Part shown: positions 44,259 to 52,870 of the stretch, in pieces
How the letters are laid out: every line of letters starts with the position of its first letter
How positions within the stretch are numbered: the stretch's first letter is position 1
Assembly: GCA_913061095.1 (NCBI GenBank)
Contig: CAJXVM010000015.1
Span: 72,870-126,736, forward strand
Origin: an uncultured Ignavibacteria bacterium
Lineage (GTDB): Bacteria > Bacteroidota > Ignavibacteria > SZUA-365
DNA: 53,867 nt
Reading direction: 5' to 3'
Made by a program: the position numbers and the translations under genes
The notes under the pieces: model-generated
What the model saw: the letters and a program-made list of their open reading frames with translations, nothing else
Told to the model about the DNA's origin: nothing
Database searches by the model: none

Positions 44259-44912
44259 ATGACCGGCAAGACGCATCTGGCGGGAGGATTCGCGGCGGGA
44301 GCGGGGCTGGCATACGCGGGCGCCGCGTTCACTGAACTTGGCATGCTGCTGCCACCGACACTCGATGTTGCGGGACTCGCCGTGCCGGGCATCGTGCCGG
44401 GACTCCTTGCATGCGGCATTGCATCCCTTCTGCCGGATATCGACGAGCCCGAGTCCCTCATTGCGAATTCCCCCGAGAACATGAAGCGCCGCATCGGACG
44501 CGGACGCGCCGGCATCGACCGCGGCGCCCGGCAGTCCGCCGGCATGCTGCTCACTGTGCTGAACGTGATCACGCGCGGGCTGGCGGGATTCGTGCGTCTG
44601 CTGGCGGGCGGACACCGCGGAGCGACGCACATGCTGTTGATCGCGGCGGCGCTCACGATCGGTATGTACTTTCTGGGCGAGGCCATCGGCTTTGCCGCGC
44701 TCTGGCTGTGGTTCGCCGTCGGCTATCTCAGTCATCTGCTGCTCGACATGCTCACGCCATCCGGACTCGCGCTGCTCTGGCCGCTGTCGCGGCGTCCGCT
44801 GCACCTGCTGCCGGGTCCCCTTCGCATCGTCACCGGCGGCGTGGGGGATGTGGTGGTGCGGATCGCACTGCTGGGAATCGGGGTGTGGGTGCTGTATCGG
44901 CTATATATGTGA
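44259..44912 (+). CDS. YdjM-like metal-dependent membrane hydrolase (DUF457)
   Basis: 217 residues with about four to five helices. The pattern MTGKTHLAGGFAAGAGLAYA then ASLLPDIDEPESLIANSPEN, GHRGATHMLLIAAAL and GYLSHLLLDMLTPSGLALLW carries the conserved His and Asp residues of the YdjM/DUF457 family. E. coli YdjM is LexA-regulated and its biochemical role is not established. The start ATG follows the leuS stop by one base. A hairpin cluster follows. Confidence 0.88.
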   Translation: MTGKTHLAGGFAAGAGLAYAGAAFTELGMLLPPTLDVAGLAVPGIVPGLLACGIASLLPDIDEPESLIANSPENMKRRIGRGRAGIDRGARQSAGMLLTVLNVITRGLAGFVRLLAGGHRGATHMLLIAAALTIGMYFLGEAIGFAALWLWFAVGYLSHLLLDMLTPSGLALLWPLSRRPLHLLPGPLRIVTGGVGDVVVRIALLGIGVWVLYRLYM

Positions 44913-44921
44913 GTGCAATAT

Positions 44922-45003
44922 CCACACGCGTAAGTGTGTGGTCGCACGCATGGCCCCACCCTCACGTGTGGGGTTAACGGTATCCACACGCGTGAGCGTG
45001 TGG
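44922..45003. repeat. Cluster of three hairpin repeats
   Basis: CCACACGCGTAAGTGTGTGG (44922-44941), CCCCACCCTCACGTGTGGGG (44954-44973) and CCACACGCGTGAGCGTGTGG (44984-45003). All arms are kept by paired changes in copies with substitutions (G-T to A-T or G-C to A-T pairs), which suggests selection or biased maintenance of the stem. They lie between the YdjM-like gene and the PAP2 gene. Confidence 0.92.
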
Positions 45004-45041
45004 TGACGCGTGCTGCCCCCCAAAACCGTATATTTCCACCC

Positions 45042-45776
45042 ATGAACATTCGTCCTGCAAACACACCTGACTCGTTCCGCTCGTCCTACCGCCGTCAGGC
45101 GAGGCTGCTGTTGCTGCTCTCGGGCGTGGGCATCGCGGTGTTTCTCGCGGTTGCGATCGCGGTGACGGACGGCACGGTGCAGGCGTCCGATGAATCCTTT
45201 CTCCTCGGACTGCGCAGCGACGCGGATCCGTCCGTGCCGAACGGTCCGGCCTGGCTGCTGCCCGCCATGAAGGCGGTTACCACGCTCGGGAACGGGTGGT
45301 TTTTCACCCTGGTGGTTGTCCTGGCCGTGGCCGTGCTGGCGTGGCGGCGGGACTGGTCCGCGATGTGGCTGCTCATCGCGGTGTCACTTGGCGGCTTTTT
45401 CCTGATGCTCGCGCTCAAGGCGGGATTCGCGCGCCCGCGTCCCGTCGTCGTGCCGTGGCTGATCGACACCGCGGAGTTCAGCTTCCCCAGCGGACACGCG
45501 ATGATGTCGGCGGCGATCTATGTCTCGCTCGCGGTGATGCTGGCGCGGGGTCTGCGGCAGCGCGGTGCGCGCGCGGCGCTGATCGCCGCGGCCGTGCTGC
45601 TCAGTCTGCTGATCGGGTTTACACGCACATACATCGGTGTGCATTATCCGAGTGACGTCGTGGCGGGATGGGCGATCGGCGCGTTCTGGGCGGGACTCTG
45701 CTGGCTGGGTGCGTCGATGTGGAGCGCGCGGGGAGGGGGCGGGCCAGTTGCCCCGGGCGAGGCCCGGGGAAACTGA
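45042..45776 (+). CDS. PAP2 superfamily membrane phosphatase
   Basis: 244 residues, about six helices. The three PAP2 motifs are visible: KAGFARPRP (KxxxxxxRP), FPSGHAMMSA (PSGH) and TRTYIGVHYPSDVVAG (SRxxxxxHxxxD, with Thr in place of Ser). It may be an undecaprenyl-diphosphate, phosphatidate or lipid A phosphatase acting at the outer face of the inner membrane. The ATG is only 5 bp after a TATATTTC box (45029-45036), so its mRNA may be leaderless or the box may be accidental. It converges with the TlpA-like gene at 45800. Confidence 0.9.
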   Translation: MNIRPANTPDSFRSSYRRQARLLLLLSGVGIAVFLAVAIAVTDGTVQASDESFLLGLRSDADPSVPNGPAWLLPAMKAVTTLGNGWFFTLVVVLAVAVLAWRRDWSAMWLLIAVSLGGFFLMLALKAGFARPRPVVVPWLIDTAEFSFPSGHAMMSAAIYVSLAVMLARGLRQRGARAALIAAAVLLSLLIGFTRTYIGVHYPSDVVAGWAIGAFWAGLCWLGASMWSARGGGGPVAPGEARGN

Positions 45777-45799
45777 TGCGGACCTCCCTCCCCAGCATC

Positions 45800-47137
45800 T
45801 TATTTCGCCAGAAGCTCCTTGATTTTCTGCTCCGTCTTGTCGTAGTCGGCGGCGCCGACCTTGGTGTACTGGATTTTCCCCTCGCGGTCGATGAGTACGA
45901 GATAGGGAATCCCCTGCACGCCGTAGTCGCTCATGGTCTGGCGTCCATCCTTCTCGACGCCTACCGCCCAGGTGATATTGTGATTCGGAATGAAATCCTC
46001 CCTGAGCTTCGCCAGCTCTTCCTCCTTGCCGACCTCCTTGCCGCCGTAACGACCCTGGTAGCTCGTCAGTCCGACGATGGTGAGTCCTTCATCTTCGTAC
46101 TTTTTCTGCCAGTCGCGGATATGCGGGAAGGCGCGGATGCAGGGCTTGCACCAGGTCGCGAAGAAATCGACGAGCACGACGCGTCCCTTGAGCTTCTCGA
46201 GCGAGAGTTCGTCGCTGCCGATCCAGATGTGCTCGGCCCAGGCTTCGGCGGGCTGGTTGAGCGTTTCACGCTCCTTCGCCATTGACGCCATAGCGCTGTT
46301 CATGGAGGTCTTCACGTATGTCCATGTGGTCGTCTCGGGAAGCATTTCCTTGGCCAGCGCCGAAAGCTCGTCCATGCCCCCGGCGTCGCCGGCTTCCTTG
46401 AGTTCGTACATCAGCGGTGCGAGCACGGCGCCGTAGCGGCCGCGGATCCATTCCACGCGCCGCGGGTCCGCGTTGGGATTGCTTTCATCCGCCTCTTCGG
46501 CTTCCGCGTATGCGCTGATCGCGCGCAGCGCCCATTCCTGCGCCTTTCCCATGTCCTTCTTTTCCAGCCAGGCATTGGAGAAGCCGGCGTAGAGTCCGGC
46601 ACGGTTGAGGGGATCGGCGTTTTCCACGACATCCTTCGTGGCGAATTCCTCGGCGGTTTCAAAGTCGCCCTGCGCGAGCGCCACCTGCGCCAGCTCCATC
46701 TTGAGCATGCGCACCGAGTCTTCGTCCTCCACGCGCTCGATCAGTCCCCTGTTTGCTATGGGGAAGATGCTCATCTGTTCGGTCACCATGGCGAAGAATT
46801 TCAGGGCGCGGTAGTCGTCGATGTCAAAGCCCTCGACATCCTCGGCGGATGCGGCCGCCTGCGGCATGTTCTTCATGACTTCCTGTGCAAGGGCCTGGTA
46901 GCGCTGGATCGCGTCGCCGGCAACTTCCTGCGGATTGGCCGCGAACTCGGGATCGTTCAACTGCCGCTCCTGGAAATACACGGTCATCGAATCGTATTCC
47001 ATGAAGAGGGTCTTGAATTTCTGCCAGTCGGGATCGTCGGCCTTCAGCGTACCCTGGGCGTGCAGTGCGCTTCCGCCGAACAGCAGCAGCGCCGCGAGCA
47101 GAAGGAGGGGCGTGTTCCGGGTGATATGTCGTTTCAT
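45800..47137 (-). CDS. TlpA-like thioredoxin protein with helical N-terminal domain
   Basis: 445 residues from the ATG at 47137. A signal peptide (PLLLLAALLLFGGSALHAQ) leads to a helical, TPR-like region of about 270 residues (DPEFAANPQEVAGDAIQRYQ, LAQGDFETAEEFATKDVVEN, NRAGLYAGFSNAWLEKKDMG) and then a TlpA/AhpC-TSA domain. The redox motif is FFATWCKPCIRAFPHI, with VQGIPYLVLIDREGKI containing the cis-Pro. The periplasmic or outer-membrane-side thiol role fits TlpA proteins. It is a paralogue of 48292-49632, sharing the whole plan; the SGNH gene lies between them. This is the last gene of the three. Confidence 0.9.
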   Translation of the reverse strand: MKRHITRNTPLLLLAALLLFGGSALHAQGTLKADDPDWQKFKTLFMEYDSMTVYFQERQLNDPEFAANPQEVAGDAIQRYQALAQEVMKNMPQAAASAEDVEGFDIDDYRALKFFAMVTEQMSIFPIANRGLIERVEDEDSVRMLKMELAQVALAQGDFETAEEFATKDVVENADPLNRAGLYAGFSNAWLEKKDMGKAQEWALRAISAYAEAEEADESNPNADPRRVEWIRGRYGAVLAPLMYELKEAGDAGGMDELSALAKEMLPETTTWTYVKTSMNSAMASMAKERETLNQPAEAWAEHIWIGSDELSLEKLKGRVVLVDFFATWCKPCIRAFPHIRDWQKKYEDEGLTIVGLTSYQGRYGGKEVGKEEELAKLREDFIPNHNITWAVGVEKDGRQTMSDYGVQGIPYLVLIDREGKIQYTKVGAADYDKTEQKIKELLAK

Positions 47138-47230
47138 GAATGGTCTCTCGTATGTGAAATATGCTGTGTTCGATATTTGTGTGTGCGTCACACTTCGACA
47201 GGCTCGACGCATGACGCTGATCTGCTGTCG

Positions 47231-48295
47231 TTACCGCACAAGCAGAAGCGGTGCACTCCTGATGGACGACCCGGTCCGGAGGAGCACATGATACAGCCCG
47301 CGGGGCAGCTGCGCGGCATTGAGCTGGCGCATCGCCACGCCCGGATGTGATCCGGATTCCGCGCGATAGACTTCCTGTCCGATCAGGTCACGGACGACCA
47401 GCGTCCAGCTTCCGTGGCCGTCACCGTCAATACGGAAGGTGACGACATCCCGCGCGGGCTGCGGATACACCGCGAGTTCCAGCACATGCCCGTCGTCGGG
47501 GAGCGCGGCGAGGGCGGTCGTCTGCAGACGCTCCGGAATGCGGGCGTCGCGCACGCGTTCGAAGAGCAGACGGTGTCCCGCATCGTTGAGATGCACGCCG
47601 TCGCCGGAGTTGAACTCCGGCAGCATCATCCCTGCGCCGGTGGCGAGACCGGACCAGAAATCCAGCACATGATCCGCGTAGGTGCCGGTGATCCAGTCGC
47701 GCATGGCCATCAGGTTCTGCCGCTGCGTTTCGTTCATGTTGCGCGGCTGCGTGGTGCAGACCCAGAGAGGGATGCCCGCTGTCGCGGCCTCGCCGGCGAC
47801 GCGCTCGAAATTCTGCGCCTGCTCGATGATGCTGTAATTTTTCGCCGCATCGTTCGAGGGCAGGTTGATGATGATTGCGGAAGGACGCAGTGCGATCGCT
47901 GCGGTGATGTTCCGATGGATGTCCGGTGCGGGACGATCCTGCGGCGGCACATAGCCCTCCGGCTGAATGTGATACGTCGTGTAGCCGCCGACAGCGAGAT
48001 TAACGGCGTCGTAATCCGGGTCGAGGGATTTGAGGTACGTGTCGTACCGCCAGACCCAGGCGCTGTCACGCACGCTTGCTCCGGCGCCCGCCGCCGTCGA
48101 CGATCCGAGGACGACGACGCGCAGGGAATCAGGCAGCTGTGCCAGTGCCCGAGCGCGGGGCAGGGCGATCAGCAAAAGGAGAAGCACCGCCGCAGGGAGC
48201 ATACGCGTGACCGCAGGGAACATATGCGTGGCCGCGGCAGTGCGGCCGGCGATATGCCTGCGTCCAGTGCGTTCTGTCGACGGACGGCTGATCAT
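47231..48295 (-). CDS. Secreted SGNH/GDSL hydrolase with T9SS sorting domain
   Basis: 354 residues from the ATG at 48295, which overlaps the upstream tlpA2 stop (ATGA); an ATG at 48223 would put the signal peptide (AAVLLLLLIALPRARALAQ) nearer the N-terminus. The SGNH blocks are visible: VVVLGSSTAAGAGAS (Ser), NLAVGGYTTYH (Gly), IINLPSNDAAK (Asn) and GDGVHLNDAGHRLL (Asp, His). From about residue 272 a T9SS type A sorting domain follows (LAVYPQPARDVVTFRI, DLIGQEVYRAE, LPRGLYHVLL). It probably acts as a surface esterase/lipase. It is cotranscribed with two TlpA-like genes. Confidence 0.9.
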   Translation of the reverse strand: MISRPSTERTGRRHIAGRTAAATHMFPAVTRMLPAAVLLLLLIALPRARALAQLPDSLRVVVLGSSTAAGAGASVRDSAWVWRYDTYLKSLDPDYDAVNLAVGGYTTYHIQPEGYVPPQDRPAPDIHRNITAAIALRPSAIIINLPSNDAAKNYSIIEQAQNFERVAGEAATAGIPLWVCTTQPRNMNETQRQNLMAMRDWITGTYADHVLDFWSGLATGAGMMLPEFNSGDGVHLNDAGHRLLFERVRDARIPERLQTTALAALPDDGHVLELAVYPQPARDVVTFRIDGDGHGSWTLVVRDLIGQEVYRAESGSHPGVAMRQLNAAQLPRGLYHVLLRTGSSIRSAPLLLVR

Positions 48296-49632
48296 TCCTC
48301 GAGCAGCTGTTTGATCTTCGCTTCCGTCTTGTCGTAATCCGCCGCACCGACCTTGACGTACTGCACCTTGCCCTCACGGTCGAGCAGCACGATCTGCGGG
48401 ATGCCCTGCACATTGTAATCCTGCATGGTCTGGCGGCCGTTCTTCTCCACGCCCACCGGCCATGTGATTTCATGCTTCGGGATGAAGTCGTTTGTCAGCT
48501 TATCCATTTCCGCCTGTGGCTCGACCTGGCTGCCCTCGTAGCGGCCCTGGTAGGTGGTGAGTCCGACGACGACAAGGCCATCATCCCCGTAGGTCTCCTG
48601 CCAGTCGCGCAGCTTCGGGAAGGCGCGGATGCAGGGCTGGCACCAGGTGGCGAAGAAGTCGATCAGTACGACCTTGCCCTTGAGTTTCTCGATCGAGAGC
48701 GGATCGCTGCCGATCCACGCGTGTTCGGCCCAGGTCGGCGCCGGCTTATCGAGCGCCTCGCGCTCCTTCGCGATTTCGGCCACGGCCGTGTTCATGGAGG
48801 ATTCAACATCCTCCCACTTCGCGCTTTCGGGGAGCTCGCCGCGCACTTCCGTGACGAGTGCGTCCATGCCCTCGGTGTCGCCCGCTTCGCGGTATTCGTA
48901 CATCAGCGGCGCGATCAGCGATCCCACCTGATTCGAGATATACATCGCCATCTGCGGGTTGGCCTGGCCTTTTTCCTCTTCGGCGCGGGCGACGTCGCCG
49001 TAGCTGGTGACGGCCTTCAGCGCCCAGGTGCGTCCGGATTCGAAATCGTTTTTATCCAGCGCGGCCTCGGAGAGTCCGGCATACAGCGCGGCGCGGTTCA
49101 TCGGTTCGGCGTGCTGCAGCACTTCCTCGGTGGCGTATTCCTCGGCCTGTTCGGGGAGGCCGCTCATGACGGCGATCTGCGCGATCTCGAGCTTGAGGTT
49201 GAGAAGGGAATCGCGATCCTGCACGTGCTCGATCAGCTCCTTGTTGACCGCCAGGAAGGGCTTCATCTGCTGGCTCATGGCGGCGGCCAGGCGCAGCGTG
49301 CGCAGGTCGTCGATCCCGTATCCGCCGGCGTCGGTGAGGTCCTTGATATCCTCGGGCACCGCTTCGGTCAACTGCTGCGTGAGCGCGTAGAATTTCTGGA
49401 TTTCCGCGCCCGCCACGGCGTTGGGATTGGCGGCGAACTCGGGATCCTCCCGCTCACGTTTCTGGAAGGCCACGGTCATCGAATCGTAGCGCATTGCCAG
49501 GGTCCTGTACTCCTGCCATTCCGGGGAGTCGAGGGATTTGTCGGCCTGCTCCTCGGATCCGCAGGCGGTCATCAGCAGCACACTGAAGGTGAGCGCGCTC
49601 ATGCGGAGCGCCCAGCGCTGGAATCGTGTCAT
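48292..49632 (-). CDS. TlpA-like lipoprotein thioredoxin
   Basis: 446 residues from the ATG at 49632, with AGAGGATG upstream. The signal sequence ends in a lipobox (SVLLMTACGSEE), so the protein is probably lipidated. The N-terminal helical region has DPEFAANPNAVAGAEIQKFY, AQIAVMSGLPEQAEEYATEE and NRAALYAGLSEAALDKNDFE; the thioredoxin domain has FFATWCQPCIRAFPKL and VQGIPQIVLLDREGKV. The N-terminal part matches the paralogue at 45800 closely, including position and spacing of DPEFAANP and NRAxLYAG. The helical domain is not a family I can name. It is the first of three genes. Confidence 0.9.
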   Translation of the reverse strand: MTRFQRWALRMSALTFSVLLMTACGSEEQADKSLDSPEWQEYRTLAMRYDSMTVAFQKREREDPEFAANPNAVAGAEIQKFYALTQQLTEAVPEDIKDLTDAGGYGIDDLRTLRLAAAMSQQMKPFLAVNKELIEHVQDRDSLLNLKLEIAQIAVMSGLPEQAEEYATEEVLQHAEPMNRAALYAGLSEAALDKNDFESGRTWALKAVTSYGDVARAEEEKGQANPQMAMYISNQVGSLIAPLMYEYREAGDTEGMDALVTEVRGELPESAKWEDVESSMNTAVAEIAKEREALDKPAPTWAEHAWIGSDPLSIEKLKGKVVLIDFFATWCQPCIRAFPKLRDWQETYGDDGLVVVGLTTYQGRYEGSQVEPQAEMDKLTNDFIPKHEITWPVGVEKNGRQTMQDYNVQGIPQIVLLDREGKVQYVKVGAADYDKTEAKIKQLLEE

Positions 49633-49792
49633 TGCATCCTCTGTCTGATACGGAAATTTCTGTGCATACATACCATGTGCATACATACCATATGGGATGA
49701 ACCATCGGCGGGGGAGGATTCATCGGCATGTACGCGTAAACTATTATACTACAAAGGATGCGGGCGAGAAACAATGCAGGGGGAGGGAACCG

Positions 49793-51037
49793 TCACCAAT
49801 CAACCGCACCCCGCCGGACGGGGAGGGTCATGCAGCGGCAGCCGCCTCCGCCGCGTGAAAGCTCGGCGCCCTCGATGGAGACGGCGTAGCGTTCGTAATC
49901 CTCCAGGCGCACGATGCCGCGCCGCAGGTCGTCGAAGCGGATGATGGAGAATCCCCGGCGGTCGAGTTCCTCGAAGGTGTGCTTGTTGCGGCCGTAGCCG
50001 ATGATGCGTCCGGGTGCGAGCGTGAAGAAATTTGCGCCGGATGTCCACTGCTCGCGCTCCTGGTACACCGTATCCCCGCCGCCGCAGGGGATGGGATCGA
50101 GGTCCTGTCCGCAGTGCCGCAGCGCGTCGATGAGATTTTCGCGGTCGCGGATGGAGCGGACCTTCCGTCCGTCGATCTCCACATGGATGACGCGGCAGGC
50201 CTGATGTCCCGTGATCAGCGGCGGATAGACCACGCATTTGTCCCGGTCCACCATGGTGAAAATCATGTCAAGATGGATAGTCGCGCGCGCCTTCGGCATA
50301 TCCACCACGATCACATGCCGGATGTGCTCGGCCTCGGCAAAGGAGCGAATGAGCGTGTCGATGCCGGAAATTGACGTGCGCTCGCTGTTGCCGATGAGCA
50401 CGACATCCTCGCGGAGAATCAGCACGTCTCCTCCCTCGATGGTCAGGCCGGGATGCTCTTTCAGCGTGCCGTCGAAGTAGAATCCTTCAGGACGAAAATC
50501 GGGGTGCCAGCGGAAGATGTGCTCCATGATGATGGCCTCGGCCTCGCGCACGCGGTTCGCCATCGAACCGGTAATGACGCGGTCGTTGACGCACATGGCT
50601 GCATCCCGCATGAAAAAGAAGTTGGGAAGCGGGGGGAGGGCGTAGAGTCCGGGACTCAGGTAGCGCTCCAGCGTATCGTTGCGCTTGACGGTGCCGTGGA
50701 TGAGGCGGAAGGCGAGGTCGGTCGCGCTGAGCTCGAGCAGCTCGCCGGCGAGTTCGGGGTAGTCCACCGCGGCGCAGAGCCGCCGGACGAGACTCGTGCG
50801 CGCTTCCGAGATGGAGAGTATTTCGCGGAGGAGATCCACCAGCTCATGCGTCTCGGCGACACGGCTGAGCACGAATTCCAGCTGATTGTGCTCGCGAAGC
50901 GCGCGCGGAAGGTGGATGATGTCGTCGTAGAGCACTTCCGAGGCATTCGACGGCGTCATGCGCTCGATTTCCTGTCCGGGCTGATGCAGGATGACCCGTT
51001 TGATGGCGCCGATTTCCGAGTTGATGCAGATGGACAT
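49793..51037 (-). CDS. arcA: Arginine deiminase
   Basis: 414 residues from the ATG at 51037. It converts arginine to citrulline and ammonia. Motifs are NFFFMRDAAMCVNDRVI, LTIEGGDVLILRED, ARATIHLDMIFTMVDRDKCV and the catalytic Cys402 in GGGCRCMTLPVRRGAVDW. No arcB, arcC or arginine/ornithine antiporter gene is in the window, so the energy-yielding pathway cannot be inferred from context. It faces phhA divergently across a gap with hairpin repeats. Confidence 0.94.
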   Translation of the reverse strand: MSICINSEIGAIKRVILHQPGQEIERMTPSNASEVLYDDIIHLPRALREHNQLEFVLSRVAETHELVDLLREILSISEARTSLVRRLCAAVDYPELAGELLELSATDLAFRLIHGTVKRNDTLERYLSPGLYALPPLPNFFFMRDAAMCVNDRVITGSMANRVREAEAIIMEHIFRWHPDFRPEGFYFDGTLKEHPGLTIEGGDVLILREDVVLIGNSERTSISGIDTLIRSFAEAEHIRHVIVVDMPKARATIHLDMIFTMVDRDKCVVYPPLITGHQACRVIHVEIDGRKVRSIRDRENLIDALRHCGQDLDPIPCGGGDTVYQEREQWTSGANFFTLAPGRIIGYGRNKHTFEELDRRGFSIIRFDDLRRGIVRLEDYERYAVSIEGAELSRGGGGCRCMTLPVRRGAVDW

Positions 51038-51081
51038 TGGATGACAGTGGTCTTGTGAATGATGTCGCGGGCCATGGATGT

Positions 51082-51137
51082 CCACACGCTTACGCGTGTG
51101 GTTACCGCCGGGTATCGCCCCGCGTCAGGCGCGGGGC
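51082..51137. repeat. Hairpin repeats upstream of phhA
   Basis: CCACACGCTTACGCGTGTGG at 51082-51101 is the common hairpin type in inverted orientation with one paired change. A third type follows at 51117-51137: arms GCCCCGCG and CGCGGGGC with the centre TCAGG. Just downstream, CAGCTAACGGC occurs twice (51144 and 51159). The interval 51038-51294 has no gene. A TATATTTC box lies at 51207-51214. Confidence 0.85.
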
Positions 51138-51294
51138 TGCGGGCAGCTAACGGCAAACAGCTAACGGCCATCGGCCAACGGCTCTTTACGCCCATCAATA
51201 TTTTATTATATTTCACGGAATACAAGCTTACAATAGATGTTCAACCCCCGGACGGTGTAATGCGCCTCCGGACAGCACAGGAAGGAGCATCCCC

Positions 51295-52140
51295 ATGGCA
51301 GAAAATCCCACTTCCGATACATCCGCGAACGAGGATTATTCCAAATCCGCATACGACAAATACGCGGAGCAGGACGACGTCGATCCGCGCTGCATTCCCA
51401 TCAAACTCGACGGTCCCGTGCCGGAGCATACGGATATCGAGTATCCCGATTATCCCGCGCACGACCACGACACCTGGAAGACGCTCTACGAGCGGCAGGA
51501 ACGCGAGCTGCCCGGCCGCGCCTGCGAGGAGTACCTCCGGGGCATGAAGCTGCTCGGACTGACGCCCGACCGGCTGCCGAACCTCCGCGAGATCAGCCTC
51601 AAGCTCGACGAGATGGTCGGATGGCGTGTGGCGCGCATTCCCGGACTGCTGGACACCAACGACTTTTTCAGCTTCATGGCGCGCGCGCATTTCCCCTCGA
51701 CCGACTATATCCGCCAGCCGGATGAAATCGAGTACACGCCGGCGCCGGATTGCTTCCACGACATGTTCGGCCACATGCCCACGCTGACCGATCCGTTCTT
51801 CTCGAATTTCTTCCAGTACTTCGCGCAGACCTTTCTGCATGCGACCGATCCGAAGGAGATCCGTCAGCTCGAGCGTTTCTACTGGTTCACCGTGGAGTTC
51901 GGCCTGATCAATACGCCCGAGGGACGCCGCATCTACGGCGCCGGCATCCTGTCATCCCCGAAGGAAGTCGTGCACTCGCTTTCGGATGCGGTGGAAGTCG
52001 TGGATTTCGAGCCCGAGCTGCTCGGCGCGCAGGAGTACGAGGTCTGGCACCTGCAGCCGAAGCTCTTCGCCATCGACAGTTTCGAGCAGCTGGACAAGGA
52101 GTTCCGCGCGTGGGCGAAATTCAAGGGCTGGGATAACTGA
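51295..52140 (+). CDS. phhA: Aromatic amino acid hydroxylase (phenylalanine 4-monooxygenase type)
   Basis: 281 residues, about the size of bacterial phenylalanine hydroxylases, without the regulatory ACT domain of animal enzymes. The non-haem iron ligands are His155 and His160 (PDCFHDMFGHMPTL) and Glu201 (FYWFTVEFGL). The flanking RIPGLLDTNDFFSFMARAHF and PAPDCFHDMFGH are characteristic. It uses a pterin cofactor and oxygen to convert phenylalanine to tyrosine; tryptophan or tyrosine as substrate cannot be excluded. It precedes the esterase gene by 49 bp. Confidence 0.93.
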   Translation: MAENPTSDTSANEDYSKSAYDKYAEQDDVDPRCIPIKLDGPVPEHTDIEYPDYPAHDHDTWKTLYERQERELPGRACEEYLRGMKLLGLTPDRLPNLREISLKLDEMVGWRVARIPGLLDTNDFFSFMARAHFPSTDYIRQPDEIEYTPAPDCFHDMFGHMPTLTDPFFSNFFQYFAQTFLHATDPKEIRQLERFYWFTVEFGLINTPEGRRIYGAGILSSPKEVVHSLSDAVEVVDFEPELLGAQEYEVWHLQPKLFAIDSFEQLDKEFRAWAKFKGWDN

Positions 52141-52189
52141 TCGCACAGCACCGCCCGATGTCACATGTGACGGGAGCATTCGAAGCCTG

Positions 52190-52870
52190 ATGGCGCTCGA
52201 CTACCTGACGTTTCCCGAGGATCTCGACCGTGCGGACCACGCGATGATCGGTCTGCACGGGCGGAATGCCAACAAGTACGCCTTTTTCCCCTTCGTGCGG
52301 CAGATGGGATTTCTGCATACGCGCTGGGTGCTGCCGTCCGCGACCTTTGCCGGCGAGGAGTCCGACGACGTGCGCTGGTGGTACGACAACGACCGCAAGG
52401 ACCCGGTCGAGCTGCAGGAGAGCCGCGATCGCATCGGTGAGCTGATCGCCATGCAGATCGACGACGGCGTGCCGCCGGAGAACGTGTTTCTCGTCGGCTT
52501 TTCGCAGGGGGCGGTCATGAGCCTCGATACCGGACTGCGCTATCCCGAGCGGCTCGGCGGCATCGTGGCGCTGTCGGGATATGTCATTCATCCAGAGCAT
52601 CTGCGTGAGGAGCGCAGCGCGGCAAATCAACGCATCCCGATTTTTCTCGCGCACGGCACGCGCGACCGGGTGCTCGGCATCGAGGTCGGACGCGAGAACA
52701 ACCGCGTGCTGGAGGACATGGATTACGACGTGGAATACCGCGAATACGATACGGCGCATCGCGTCAGCAGCCAGGAGACGAAGGATATCCGGGCCTTCCT
52801 GCACCGCCACATGTACGGGATGAGCATGGACGACCCACGGAAGGAGGATGAGCATGTCGTCACATTCTGA
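52190..52870 (+). CDS. Phospholipase/carboxylesterase-family alpha/beta hydrolase
   Basis: 226 residues from the ATG at 52190. The catalytic triad is visible as GFSQGAVMSLD (Ser), GTRDRVLGIEVG (Asp) and DTAHRVSSQE (His), with the oxyanion loop in AMIGLHGRNANKYAFFPFVR. It fits the PF02230 family (carboxylesterases and lysophospholipases), cytosolic, with no signal peptide. Its last 17 bp overlap the next gene's start region. Substrate is unknown. Confidence 0.88.
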   Translation: MALDYLTFPEDLDRADHAMIGLHGRNANKYAFFPFVRQMGFLHTRWVLPSATFAGEESDDVRWWYDNDRKDPVELQESRDRIGELIAMQIDDGVPPENVFLVGFSQGAVMSLDTGLRYPERLGGIVALSGYVIHPEHLREERSAANQRIPIFLAHGTRDRVLGIEVGRENNRVLEDMDYDVEYREYDTAHRVSSQETKDIRAFLHRHMYGMSMDDPRKEDEHVVTF

